A DNA stretch of 64,000 nt from positions 124,001-188,000 of the forward strand of contig JAHLKC010000054.1 in NCBI GenBank assembly GCA_025449115.1, in the 5' to 3' direction. A program made the translations under genes and the position numbers. This document shows, piece after piece, positions 36,044 to 47,340 of the stretch. Each line of letters begins with the position of its first letter. Position 1 is the stretch's first letter. A model generated the notes under the pieces. It was not told the origin of the DNA. It made no database searches and saw only the letters and a list, made by a program, of their open reading frames with translations. The DNA is from Chytridium lagenaria (Eukaryota; Chytridiomycota; Chytridiomycetes; Chytridiales; Chytridiaceae).

Positions 36044-37000
36044 ATGCGCATGCGACCCGTTTTCCCTGGCCGGCGCCTTTTGTCACTTCGGATCGGCGAT
36101 GATGCAGAAAGCTGGGAGCGTGCCGGTTTCCTCATTGAACAGTCACCGCTTTCTCCTTTTTTTTGTGAGAGTGGGTGATGTGATCCTTAACCTTGTCGGA
36201 CCTACAGCAATTGGTAATCCTACCTTCTCGTCAGTTGGTAGCTTTGCTATATTAACCTCCAGATATTCTTTTGTCCAACCTTTTAAGACGATGATGGCCA
36301 CATAATGAGAAATATCGTCGGCTGGACGTGGCAAACAAACTCTGCTCATGGCGGTGACATGGTTTTCAAGATGGACGGCCTTTCAATGACTTTAGTAAGC
36401 GCGCGAGACGACGAACGGCTTCCCACCCTAGAGCTCGTTGAATCTTATCGGCCTACACCTACGCCAGAACCAACATTCCACAAAAACACCGTTACTGGCA
36501 TTGAAAACATTGTCATCCTTACCCCCAACATCGCATTTACCGTCGAAGGCTTCACCTACTTTGGCTGGAAGCCCATCAAACAGATTGATATAAAAGGCCG
36601 TCGTTATGTGTACTTCCTCATTGGAGATGTGGGGATTGAGGTCGTCGGACCTGCTATCGATTACCCCTTGCCAAAGTTTAAGCCTGGCTTCAACCCCAAC
36701 CATCCCGACTTGAGGCCTTGGGAAATCATCAAGGGAGGAGAGCTGGAGGAGAAGGCTGCAAAGGAGATCAGGGCATACACCGGGAACTTTGCGAGGTTTT
36801 GGGGGATCACCTTTCGATGTCTGGATGTCGCGGCTGCGAGGAAAAACATGGGACAGTTTGCTGGAGATGAGCGAGAGGCACTTCAGGGGAAAGGGCGACG
36901 GTTTTTCCTCTTGAATAAAATTGCAGGAACTACAGTGAATATTGGGTTCATCACGAAATCGACCAGCGATGCGGGGAGCAGGTCAAAGGCACAACTTTAA
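36044..37000 (+). CDS. VOC (glyoxalase-fold) protein, two half-domains
   Basis: The start at 36044 gives RRLLSLRIGDDAESWERAGF, then after a T8 run (near 36160, one base off) RVGDVILNLVGP. The second half has GIENIVILTPNIAFTVEGF, YVYFLIGDVGIEVVGPA and a closing RFWGITFRCLDV. The repeated pattern of an opening strand, an A..F/G helix and a (V)GD(V).IE(V)VGP strand is typical of paired vicinal-oxygen-chelate modules. A possible short intron and at least one frame break fall between 36214 and 36310. Length is about 300 residues. VOC proteins include glyoxalases and ring-cleaving dioxygenases, but the metal ligands cannot be assigned here, so activity is unknown. It sits between two DUF4246 genes. 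Confidence 0.5.
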
Positions 37001-37161
37001 ACAACGGGAATATTATAGTGCAGGGCTAATGTATTATTACCTATTAAATATATATTCCCTTTTTTTTTTACGGTAACGTTCATATTCCCCTTGAAAATCT
37101 TCTGCGCCTGTTGAATAGCTTAACCAACTGCGAAAAGACTTTCACTCTCCAGATTCGTTCG

Positions 37162-37309
37162 AGTGCCGGACGGGTCGCGAAGAATGCGCAACAATTTAGA
37201 ACAAAAAAAGAACCCAAACGGGCACGGAAGAATTTCATTCGACAAATCCATTCACAATGCCTCGATGATAACCAGCGTCTGTATACTCTGCAAGGCTCCG
37301 ACATCCTTT
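37162..37309 (+). repeat. Upstream repeat element, copy A (5' of DUF4246 copy 2)
   Basis: Aligns over about 145 bp with copy B at 39264-39412. The best block is CGGAAGAATTTCATTCGAC followed by AAATCCATT; other shared strings are CGGGTCGCGA and a terminal ACATCC. It lies 140-290 bp before the ATG at 37450. Confidence 0.6.
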
Positions 37310-37449
37310 TCAGAGCGACGTCTTGATAGCAAAACCCATATAAAGTTTGTGTAAGGGATTGTACAATTGTTTTGAACACAACAAAAAAAACTTTAAAAAA
37401 CAGACGGCAGCCTGTAAAATGTTAAATAAGAACACTAACGAAGTTAACC

Positions 37450-39154
37450 ATGACAACGTCCAGCATGGCAGAGCCGGACTTCTACGGGGGAACTTTTGAT
37501 GAATTTCGATACACTCAGCACCCTCCGAAGACGGGTGTGGAGCAAGACTATATGCACTTCATCAGTACCGTCCTCAATAAACGTCAATGGTGGGAAAAGT
37601 TAAACGACCCATCATCTCTCAGAAATGGAAAGATGAGATAGCTCACGAGTTTGACGACGCATACGTTAAATTCCTCTTTCGCGAGCTTGAGTTCATGGCA
37701 AAGTACCGCCACTTCCCGCTTGATCATGGTGGATCATTCTGGGCGTTGGCCCCGCACGCCTCTTTTGCTTCCGACGATGCCGTCGATAACGAGATCCTCC
37801 TCTCGCCTTGTTTCTCTTTTGGCTGAGGCGGAAAAAGAAGCCCTTGCTCGTGGTCAGTGGCATTCTGGATCAACACAAGTTCTTGATGTATTCCATCCCT
37901 CGAATTACTGTGGCGTTTACGGGAAGACCATGTATTCGTTGACAGAAATGCTCTCTTCGGGGACCGTCGCTTGGAATACCCAAAAAAGAGTCGTGTCTCC
38001 ATTTTTACGCCCAAGAGGGACATCTCTGAACGTTTTCAATGGCTTCCGTCAGAGTTTTTCATCGATGATAATGGAAAGGCTTCGGTGTCATCATATATTA
38101 ACAACCTTCACCCGCAAAAGCACGCAACCTTATACGCAAGCATCGCTCAAGTCTTTGAAAGGATTCTACCAATGTTTGAGCGCTGCCTAGGTGCGCTCCC
38201 TAAGGTTTATGAACACGTACGTTACGTCTACATGGGTTATGCTATAATCACACAATTTGTCAACAAAATGTATAATACTCACAAGACACTTGGTCGAAAG
38301 ATGCGATTGCAGTATCTTCGGGACGCTGGTTGCGAAGGGCCCGAGGACTATGGCTTGAGGGAGACTTTGAGTATAAGGCTTTTCATCGTGTCGAGTCGGA
38401 GAAGTTGAAAAAACGAGGTGGTTTGGTTGAAAGGGACTTTGATTTTATTGTAGAGTCCTGGGGAAAAGAAGTTCCAACTCGTAGTCTTCGGGGCCGAAAC
38501 CTTCAAGTGATCGTCAAAGCCGCATCAATCTATCTTACTCCTGATTCTCCTGAAACCAAGGCCGGGGGATGGCATCTCGAAGGTACTGACAACGAATGCA
38601 TAGTCGCAACCGCCGTCTACTACTACTCCATCGACAACATCATCGAGTCCAACATCGTCTTCCGCGAGGTTTTTGTCCAAGAGGATTTGAATGAATACTA
38701 CGAAGACGAACGTGACGACGTTGAGTCTTCTTTTGATATCAAGAATGAGGAGAGTGACGCTGTTCAAGACTCTGGGTATGCTGAGAGTATCGAGGGTCGA
38801 TGCGTCGTGTTTGCAAATTCCAACCAACATAAAGTCCCGTCATTCAAGCTTGGGGATAAGACGAGGGGCGGGCATAGGAAGATGCTAGTGTTTTTTTTGG
38901 TACACCCGGATCAGTATGTGCCATCTACAAAGTATGTACCGCCGCAACAACCAGAATGGGCGACGGAGGCATTGTATGGTGCTTTGAAGGGAAGGTTACC
39001 GTTGGAGATTGCGGAAAGAGTGGTGGAATTTACGGGGTCGACATGGTCGAAAGAGGAGGATCAAAAGATGGCGGAGGCGGTGATGGAGGATAGAAAGGCC
39101 AAGCTTCAAGATTCACCAGCGGGGATTATGAAAATAAATCTCTGTGAACATTGA
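37450..39154 (+). CDS. DUF4246-family protein, copy 2 (multiple frame breaks; possible pseudogene)
   Basis: Homologous throughout to the gene at 33814-35675: HPPKTGVEQDYMHFI, WWEKL, VLDVFHPSNYCGVYGKTMYSLT, RFQWLPSEFFIDDNGKASVSSYINNL, then VIVKAASIYLTPDSPE, GWHLEGTDNECIVATAVYYYS, NQHKVPSFKLGDKT and KMLVFFLVHPDQYVPST. The proposed metal ligands (H-x-E and distal H) are kept. At least four one-base shifts occur between 37600 and 38400, but the last 270 residues are clean. Decay or sequence error are both possible; retained motifs favour a functional gene with errors. The acidic N-terminal leader of copy 1 is missing here. Copy A of the upstream element precedes it. Confidence 0.65.
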
Positions 39155-39263
39155 GAATCAAAAATTCTGCACCTAGCCGCCACCTCAACATTTCTACGAC
39201 ATGTTTACAAAGTTCTGAATAAATTGGTAAACAGTTGATCTCTACTCACTGATTGCATTGGAG

Positions 39264-39412
39264 CACCGTCGCGGGTCGCGAGAACACTTACTAAAAGAAG
39301 TCAATGGAAAGCATAACCGGCAGCGGAAGAATTTCGTTTGACAAATCCATTTAGAAGCCATGACTCTCTATAAAACCATCGCATCTGCTCCAAACCCTTA
39401 ACATCCAGTTCA
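39264..39412 (+). repeat. Upstream repeat element, copy B (5' of pirin gene)
   Basis: Second copy of the element described at 37162, with CGGAAGAATTTCGTTTGAC then AAATCCATT. It lies 70-215 bp before the pirin ATG at 39480. Confidence 0.6.
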
Positions 39413-39479
39413 CCTTAAAAGCCATTGCCCAGATCCCTTCACTCGCACTTAGCGCTTCAACGATATCAACTTTTAAAAC

Positions 39480-40366
39480 ATGCTGTCCGCCACCGTGTTC
39501 GCCAAATCCCCATCAACCGCTAGGTTTGTCGTTCGGAAGTCCAACAGTCGTGGTGCCGCCAACCACGGTTGGCTTGACACGAAACACACATTCTCTTTCG
39601 CAGGGTACTATAATCCTTCCTTTGAAGGTTTCGGTCCTTTGGTGAGTGATTCCTCATTCTTCTCTCATAAACCGTTTTTCCATCACTGCTGAAATTAAAG
39701 TCGTCTCTTTGTCTTCTACAGAGAGTCCTCAATGAAGACAAAGTCTCGCCTGGAAACGGATTCGGCGCCCACCCTCACCGCGAATACGAAATCTTCTCTT
39801 ACGTCATCTCCGGCTCCCTCGCCCACCGCGACAGCATGGGCAACCACGAAGTCCTCCCTCGAGGTTCCGTCCAATTCACGTCAGCAGGCACTGGGATCCG
39901 TCATTCCGAATCCAACGCCTCAACCAACTCTCCCGTTCATTTTCTGCAGCTTTGGGCGAAACCAAACGTTCGCGGGCTTGCACCGAGTTACGCTACGATT
40001 CATGTTGGAGAGGAGGAGAAGACGGATACGGAGAGGGTGACGCCGTTGATGGTGCCGATGGATGTAAAAAAGGGCGGGGTTGTGGAGGGGAAGAATGTTA
40101 TTGGGATTCATCAAGATCTTTATATGTTTGCGTCGATCCTCACACCTGGGAAGGTGACAAAACATCAAGTTGTGGGCGATGAGCGGATTGGATACGTGCA
40201 TGTCGTTGAGTCTGGGAATCAGTCTGTTGTTGAGGTTGCTGACTCTACTGGGACGGTAAAGGCTAGGCTGGAGGAGGGTGATGGGTTGTTTGTGCATGAT
40301 ATTGGGAGAGGGATGAGTTGGTTTTTACGTCTGTTGGGGAGGGAAGGCAGAGTTTATATTGCTTGA
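39480..40366 (+). CDS. Pirin-family bicupin protein
   Basis: Two exons (39480-39641 and 39722-40366) join in phase, giving 268 residues without breaks. The N-terminal cupin holds the family signature NGFGAHPHREYEIFSYVISG and LAHRDSMGNHEVLPRGSVQF, with the HPH metal ligands and a downstream GIRHSESN. The C-terminal cupin follows with VHVVESGNQSV and EEGDGLFV. Pirins are Fe-binding; characterised members include transcription cofactors and quercetin 2,3-dioxygenases. The retained HPH..H set fits a metal-binding enzyme. The intron is 80 nt. It sits in the cluster of oxygenase-like genes. Confidence 0.85.
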
Positions 40367-40821
40367 TATGACCAAGAATGCTTAAAACCTCTTTTCTTTA
40401 ATCTTCGTGTTGACATCTTGCTTTTTTCTGATTTGTACCATATCGCATCATCACATTCTTGTTATTCTTTTTCCCCATCTGTTGTTGAGCTTTGAATTTT
40501 TGGCATAATCGCAAGTAAAACAAAACTAAACCAATAAATGAACGTTAAATGTCATCAGTATAATTAGTGTGGCGCATATCTAATTGTATTGTGTGTAAAA
40601 AAAACAAACCAGAAGAGGTATGGGAGATTTGCAACAGCCTCTCAATTGCGAACAGAATGATCAACAAAAAAACTTAACAAAGAGGCAAATAAAAGAAAGT
40701 TAAGATAAAATAACAACGAAGCCGAACGAAAAAAGAGCCGAAATAACATAGAAATTGAAACAAAACCCGCACAAGGTAAAAGGCAAAAGTCAAATAAAGA
40801 GGAAAACCCGAAGGGGTGAAG
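40367..40821. other. Intergenic region between convergent genes
   Basis: AT-rich 3' flanks; no feature recognised. Confidence 0.4.
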
Positions 40822-42967
40822 TCAATCCTTGTACATAACAATATCCCTCCCTCCCTCTTCACGTCCCTAATCTGCAACACATTGACCTTCCCCTCCGAAT
40901 CCTTCAATTTTCTAAGCCCCTCACAGAGCGAATTCAAAAACACATCCGCGTCCTTCTCATGCACACTTGCCATGTCATAACCCAACAGCGACCTCATGGC
41001 ACCTCCGAGGGTAATAACTCCAACAGTGAAAAGACCTCTAACTCCATCAAACGATGAATTCACAACCCCACCAAAATGATCCAACCTCACCCTCTCATCA
41101 TCGGTTTAGCGAACGGCGGAGCAGCAGGGTATTCCCATGCACCAAGGTTCGCGACTTCAACGGAATACGAACGGGAGAGTTTAGCAAGATCAACCTTCTT
41201 CTCAATCATCCGCCAAAGGGCTGGATGACGATAACAGTAATTCATCAACTTCATGCGTTGAATGGAATCCCTAAAACATTTCGAAATGCTTTTCCTCACA
41301 ACCCTGCACCGTTCCCACACGTCTGACGTGTCTTCAAGAAGAAGCGAAGAGTTGGTGACGGAACCAGCGTAACCACCGAAAAGTTTGAGACCTTCGTCAA
41401 TCTCCCTGTCACCACCTTTGATGAGGTTAGACATGGGGAGCATGTGACGAACACTGTTGGTCACAACCCAGCCTTGGTGAGACGGGAGAGCCTTCTTAGC
41501 GTACTTCGGGAGACTTGCAAATGATGTTCTGACGGCCGCCAAACTTGCGACAACCAGAACAGCGGCGATGGTAGTCCCCTCTGACTTTGCTTTCTTTCGA
41601 AGCGCGGAAATGAACTCTGCGTCGAACCACAAGAACCTGACACGAGTGTAGGCAGAGTTGATTTGCTTAGGAAGACTTGTTTCTCCAGTAATCACCGGAA
41701 CCATAGCCCCTGCATTCACAACCTCTTCAACCTCCGAAGTCCCAGAAGGTGCAGGTGAAGGTGACCGTCCCGCCCTCAGCAGTCTCACCCTTCTTTCCTT
41801 TTTCACAACCGCCGTAGGCCGTTCCGCCTTGGCAACAGCCTCGTCACCCGTCGCCTTCCGTCCCTTAAATCTCCTGCCTTTCTTTGAAAGATTCCTAAAG
41901 CCATTCCACCAATCACTGGGACGACCTCCATGAACCATGGGTCGAGGAGGTTATCGATGAGAGGGGGTGGGACAGTGACAACCGGGATGTTTTCGAGGTG
42001 GAGGTCGTCAGCGTTAAGGTGGGTAGCGTCGGCGCATTCAAGGAAGGTACGAGCATATGCGAACATCGACAAGCCGTCACCAAGACAGTGGTGGAAGGTA
42101 AACATGATCTCAAAGTATTGTTCTCCATCAACGATTTCGGGGTCCTCCCTGCCGTAAAGTGTTGGGGTAACTCCTAGATTCAACACAACAAGTGGTTAAA
42201 ATCGCCTGAAACTATAAAAGAAAAAGCGTTCTCGCAGTTTACTTACCCGCATTCTGCTCAACGCTACCAGCGGAGGGGCGCCATTCACGTCCGCTGCAGG
42301 TCCCTTGCCTTTAGGATCACTTTCATCATGGTCAGTGACTTGGACAACAGGTGCAGGAGGAATAGCCGTAAGGTTTAATTGCGAAGACTGCAAACACGCA
42401 AAAGTATTAATATCTCAGCCGCATCAAACATTTAAAAAAAATACTTACGCTCAACATCAATTCATCGGTCTCTTTCGGCATCAATTCGTCTGGCAAAATA
42501 ATCGCGTTCCTCCAAAGCGGTTTCGACGCATCATTCACATCAAAATTCGAGTTAATCTCCTCCTCATAAACATGTTTCCACATATCCCTATTCTTCCTCC
42601 GAATAAACCTATAATTCAACGGCAAATCCTTGGCATTGGTTGCCATAGGTTTCGCAATCATGGTTTCAGGGTCAATAGAGGATGCGAGTCTGTAATGTTT
42701 GCTCTGAGCGATACGAAGGAGATCAATGATACGTTCAATTTTAATCTTGGGGACTTGAGGTGGGGGGCGGAGACGGAGGATGATGCCCATGATGACTTGG
42801 GGACGACCTGGAGCGGATTTGAAGAAGACTCGCTCGACGATGGAGAGACCGCCTTCTTCGACGACGGGTTTGATGTGCTTGGATTTGGTGGTGTGGGTGG
42901 AGGAGGTGGTGCGGGCGTCAGAGTTGTCGACCGGAGGGGCCAGATGGCCGTTGGCGGTATTGGTCAT
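40822..42967 (-). CDS. Condensation-fold acyltransferase (alcohol acetyltransferase-like)
   Basis: Starts at the ATG at 42967. Exon 1 has SIVERVFFKSAPGRPQVIMG, KPLWRNAIILPDE and ends near 42449. Exon 2 (about 42388-42251) is a P/D-rich linker. Exon 3 from about 42175 has EIMFTFHHCLGDGLSMFAYA, with the HHxxxDG catalytic motif of chloramphenicol-acetyltransferase/condensation folds. A frame break near 41880 follows, then LPKQINSAYTRVRFLWFDAEF, TIAAVLVVASLAA, GWVVTNSVRHMLP, SVEVANLGAWEYP. A second break is near 41088 before HFGGVVNSSFDG. The last frame probably ends at TGA 40822 after one more correction in a G-rich run. Phase at the exon 2/3 joint is off by one. Layout matches fungal AATase-like proteins of about 500-550 residues; the acceptor alcohol is unknown. 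Confidence 0.7.
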
Positions 42968-43892
42968 GTTTTCAGGTTGAAGTCTCTGAATGATTGTTTT
43001 GTAAGGATGAAGCGGACAGAGGGAGGATATTAAATACTAGTGGACATTGATGACAAACAGGATCGAAAGCGTCTAGGGAGATAAAAGGTCGAAAAGCTCA
43101 AGGATACCCACCTTACAACAAAACAGTCGATAAAACCAATTCGAAGAGCAAACAGAATCTTCTCTCTCAAGCGATCCAACAGGTGGCAGCAATCCCTGAA
43201 CGTTTCTTAACGAAAAAGCAGACTCAGGAACTCTGGAAACACAGGTCTCTGATTCGGATGTAACCTCGAAGGATGGGGTAGAAGTGGTTGCGATGGGTCG
43301 TTGTTGAGACTATCGTTATCGTCGTCCTGGTCGTCGGGAAGGAGTCTCCCGAGAATGCGATCCAGTGTGATGATGAGAAAAAAGGGTGGTTGGGGATTCC
43401 CTTGCTTCAAGGAATCCTTCAAGCCACCGAAAACAAGGAGTTATGGGTGATACTGTTGAGGATCTATTGGATGAATGAGAATAATGATCATCAGATATGA
43501 AACAACATATGGATTGTAAGGGATACATAGAACAGCAATGCGCGGTCAATGGTATCGCTGGATGCGTGAATGACGCCTTGCTTTGAAACGCACCTCCTTC
43601 ACTGAGACTGTTATTGCCGCAGACGTCCTTTTGTGATCACCTCTCAATAATTTTTTCAACGTTTTGATTTGGGAGCAGCCCTATGCTTGGATGGAGGTAA
43701 TCAGTTGTCGCAGAAGCTTCCTACATCAGTTAATACAGGGGCATTAACGTACAGATCAATGTATTCAAAAAAAAAAGTAGTAAAGAAATAAACAAAGAAA
43801 GAGCCGATAAATAAGAAAGCCGCAAATTAAGGTGGTTTTTGGGTAGGTTCACGTAAAGTGAGGAAAGCGCAGAATAAACAACGACAGAAGTA
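42968..43892. other. Intergenic region, 0.9 kb
   Basis: Promoter of the acyltransferase plus anonymous sequence. Short open frames at 43207-43549 show no support. Confidence 0.35.
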
Positions 43893-44096
43893 ATGGCGTC
43901 AACTCCAGCCACGGAAGCGAAGATAAATCACAAAAAGAAAGTCGGAATGGTACGAAAATACAACAGCACGGAAAAAGTCGAATTGGATATCGTCAGATCC
44001 AAAGCTGAATTAACAGTAAAAAGGGATCTTAAAAACCCAGTCTTCACTATGAATAAAGCCACGTCGAAACTGATAAACGTCAAGGATCCTAATTGA
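43893..44096 (+). CDS. Possible small lysine-rich protein (67 residues)
   Basis: A 67-codon frame with ATG, Lys-rich N-terminal half (KINHKKKVGMVRK) and a mixed charged second half. Ends 6 bases before the stop of the convergent GPI-type gene. Not recognised; no homology clue. It could be a chance frame or part of the neighbour's 3' UTR. Confidence 0.3.
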   Translation: MASTPATEAKINHKKKVGMVRKYNSTEKVELDIVRSKAELTVKRDLKNPVFTMNKATSKLINVKDPN

Positions 44097-44102
44097 ATGA
44101 TT

Positions 44103-44731
44103 TTACGCTAACGCAAAAAAAGCCCCAACCATCGCCGCAGAAGCAACGACCATAAAGTTCTCCGTCTCAGCGGCTCCGCTAATCGCAACCCCAGTCACCT
44201 GCGCCGGCAAAGGCGTAAACCCATTCGTGACCGGCAGAGTCTCAAACGAAGGGTCGAAAATAGTCTCAGCAGGAAGTGTCTCCAGGTCAGCAAGGTCCGA
44301 GCTCACAAAGGTAATGATACCATCCGGCCCGACAACGGGACGCACAACAGGAGAAGTAATAATAGGTTCAATGGTCTGAATGGTTGTTGAAGTCGTTGCA
44401 GAGGTGGCTGTGGCGTATTGGTCGAATGAGCACTGTGCAAAGGAGAGACCGAGGGAGACGGAGAGGTTACCGCAGAGAGCGTCGCATTGAGGGCCGATAC
44501 TGAAAGAGGAGTAAATTGGATGTATGTGATGGATATAAATTACGCTGGACAGTCGGATTGCTGAATGTTGTTGATGAAGACGGCGAGTGAGCAGACTTGA
44601 TTTCTGTCACAGCAGGTGATGCGGCAGATGCCAGTGGTGGAGTCTTGGGCGGCGACCACATTCACACGGATGGCGCAGAGGAGGAGAGCTGCCATGAAGG
44701 CATTACGGATAGTTTGTGTGATGGAGAACAT
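44103..44731 (-). CDS. Small secreted Cys-rich protein, probably GPI-anchored
   Basis: Two exons (44731-44544 and 44499-44103) join in phase, giving 194 residues. Signal peptide FMAALLLCAIRVNVVAAQ is followed by a compact domain with eight cysteines (ICRITCC, VCSL, SDCP, QCDALC, QCSF). Then comes a T/S/P stretch. A C-terminal hydrophobic tail FMVVASAAMVGAFFALA follows small residues (SGAAE), the usual pattern for a GPI signal. The cysteine spacing does not match CFEM as I know it. A wall or membrane surface protein is likely; function unknown. Intron 44 nt. No frame breaks. Confidence 0.7.
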
Positions 44732-47340
44732 TGCGCTCTTTTGTCTAGCAGCAGTGGTTATCGTTGTGCTGGAAAAAAAAACACAAGATGGAAAAAAATG
44801 TCGCAGATTGCTTGGATCTATTGATGGTTCATGAAAAGTACTGATGCCAGGGAAAGAAAATATCTGGGAAGGGGAAAGGAAGGCGGAGGAGAGGGGTGCT
44901 CACTGCTCTCTATGGCGTATCCAATACAGGGAGACTCAAAATATATAATATCAAATCCAACGTTTAATCAGTCACCACTTCCGAATAATTCGGCTGATAT
45001 CCACCGCTGTACCAGATGTGCAATCTTACCCTTGCATTTAACCTTACTCAACTGACGAGACGGATTTGAAGACTCCAAAGTAGTGGTTATTTATTTGGGG
45101 GACCTTTCTATCAGGGCCTCAAGTTTATAAGCGGTGCAGAATCTGGATGAACAAAGTAAAAAAACTCGACACGACTCCCCCCGCCCCCGCACTCGTATTG
45201 CATTATAGACTGCCGTTCCAGAGGATAATCGTTCAGGAGAGCAACTTGACCACGCATGATTAGCCTGGTCTGCGACCACTCGAGCTACACACTATTATTG
45301 GGATATATACGCCGATGGGATGTTTATCTCGACTGCGTCGGCTGGTCAGGTATGAATGTAAGAGTGTTTTCCGTTTTGAGAACGATTAAAAGAAATAACT
45401 AGCGAAATGGCAGGTAATGATGTAAAATGCAGGCGAACGCCTTGAAAATGTTTATGATTCTCAAATTGAACGTGTATTAAAGTATGAGCATCTCCTCTTT
45501 TTAATACGTCTCTGGCGCAAATATTGCTTTTTGATAAGCTTTAACATGTTTATCAATAATTTTGATTTAGAAAAGAGGTTGGAGGAAGATGTGTTCAGAT
45601 TCGAAGGTCCGCTGCAGTATAGCGGAGGATGGGCTAAGAGGTTCACATGTTGGTGTCATTGATCAGGCGGTCAGAGTTGCATCGATTCGAGTATAACCCA
45701 AAGTCGAAATACCAATTGTTCACCACCAAGAATTTCGCGCCTATATACCCACCTTTCACTTTCTTTCACTTCCAAATCAAAAGGGCCAGCCAATACCCTT
45801 TTACAGGTATCAACCGAAACACAAAAATTACAACTCCCTCAGATGGCGAGGTTCTCCTAAGCCAACCTTCTTGATCAAAGGCCTGGAATAAGTTCAGGTA
45901 AGTACCCGCAGCTATCGGACCACCCCATTTGAGGCGGTCCGAATGATGGGGCGCTGCGGGAATATAGAGAGATAGAGGGTTATGTTGGTGTTTTATAGAG
46001 GAATGTGGACTGCGGAGGACTGCGGAGGACTGCGGATAAGGGCACAGTTTTGAGAATGGCAAAGTCGATGTATGGTGTATGTACAAAAAATTCCTTTACG
46101 GATCGTTGATAGATATGGTTCACTAGACGCAGCAGAAGATGGATGTGCCATAGAGCTTGACCATCCCGCGTCATGACGCGTCAGCTCGTACGCTATTCAC
46201 TTGCAATTGGGACAAGCGTGTGTACATGCTCAAATATGTTGCTTCAAAGGGCCGTTCATGCCCTATAGTAACGCGAAAGAAAGGGGAACGGAAAAGGACA
46301 AACTGTACATTGAGCTTCCAATTCCTCTTCGTCGACATGCCAATTTATCGGTGAAGTCGGCCATTGCCCAAAGTTCCCATCACTCGGCCAACGAATTCTT
46401 TCAGCGGAGAGCTGCATCGACCCCCAACGTCGTCCTCATGGCACGCCCCTAAACCGAAACGCAATAAAACTCCACCGTATGGCCAAAGTCACGTTTCGCT
46501 ATTCATTTCTCCCGCCATCCTCCTTACGAGACTCATCAGTTTTTAAATAAGCGTCAATCAAGCACGGCCACCCATGGTATTCAATAAACAATTTTCTCCT
46601 GGAGACCCTCGGGAATTGCAAACTGATCAATGGTTTCGTCAACATGCTGTTTCCTTCTTTAATCAGAGGAAACGGACATCCTCAAGAGTGATTCTATTTA
46701 AATGACTCTTCCACTTTCGTGTAAGCAGACATATCCTTTCACCGAACGGCGACAACGGCAAAGCTATTCACCTTTCCTCGGTCCGACCGCGTGGGAGACA
46801 CTCGGATCGAAGGTATGGTCATCTAACACGCTCCGGCTCACATCTTTCAATGACGTCCTTCAGGACCCTGTTGAGGTTATGCAGAAACTGGGGAAAAACC
46901 GACCGACATTTGGGTTTTTCATGACATCATTAGCAGGTGGAACGAGAGTAAGAAAAAAACCCTTTCTTTCCCTTATTTTTTTCATTATCGGAGAATAAAC
47001 ATTTTTATAAACGAAACCAATTTTCCCCTCTTGCTTCTTTTAATCGTGATTTTTGAGGTTCCAACGTCATTCAAACACCCCTCCAGAAAAAAGTGTGTCT
47101 GTTGCGCTTATAGGGTTACACGAGAACATGCAAATTTGTCATTTGTTTGTTTTTTTTGTTTATGTTGGATCGAAACTGACGTGACGTTTACAGGAAAACG
47201 TAGAAAACGTAGGAGAGAAAGGGAGAAGCCCATTACAACATTCCCCTCCATCCACTATAAAAAGGGAACGTCAGCTCTCTCCCCATCTGCTTTCATATTC
47301 TCTTCACCACTTCATACATACAATACACTAGAAAAAAACC
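44732..47340. other. Intergenic region, 2.6 kb
   Basis: The longest gene-poor stretch. It has a 10-bp triplication at 46007-46036 and scattered short frames, the longest about 98 codons at 46702-46998, without support. The 100 bp before 47341 carry the promoter of the next gene. Confidence 0.35.
46007..46036. repeat. Three perfect copies of a 10-bp unit
   Basis: GGACTGCGGA repeated three times head to tail. Confidence 0.85.

Noticed and set aside
36143..36349. Minus-strand frame within the VOC-like gene
   Set aside because: Shadow of the plus-strand gene; no supporting motif.
45220..45300. tRNA-like stretch on the minus strand (TAGCTCGAGTGGTC resembling an A box)
   Set aside because: No T-arm with a TTCRA loop, no pairing acceptor ends and an oversized anticodon loop.
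46702..46998. 98-codon plus-strand frame
   Set aside because: No recognised features and no splice or neighbour support.
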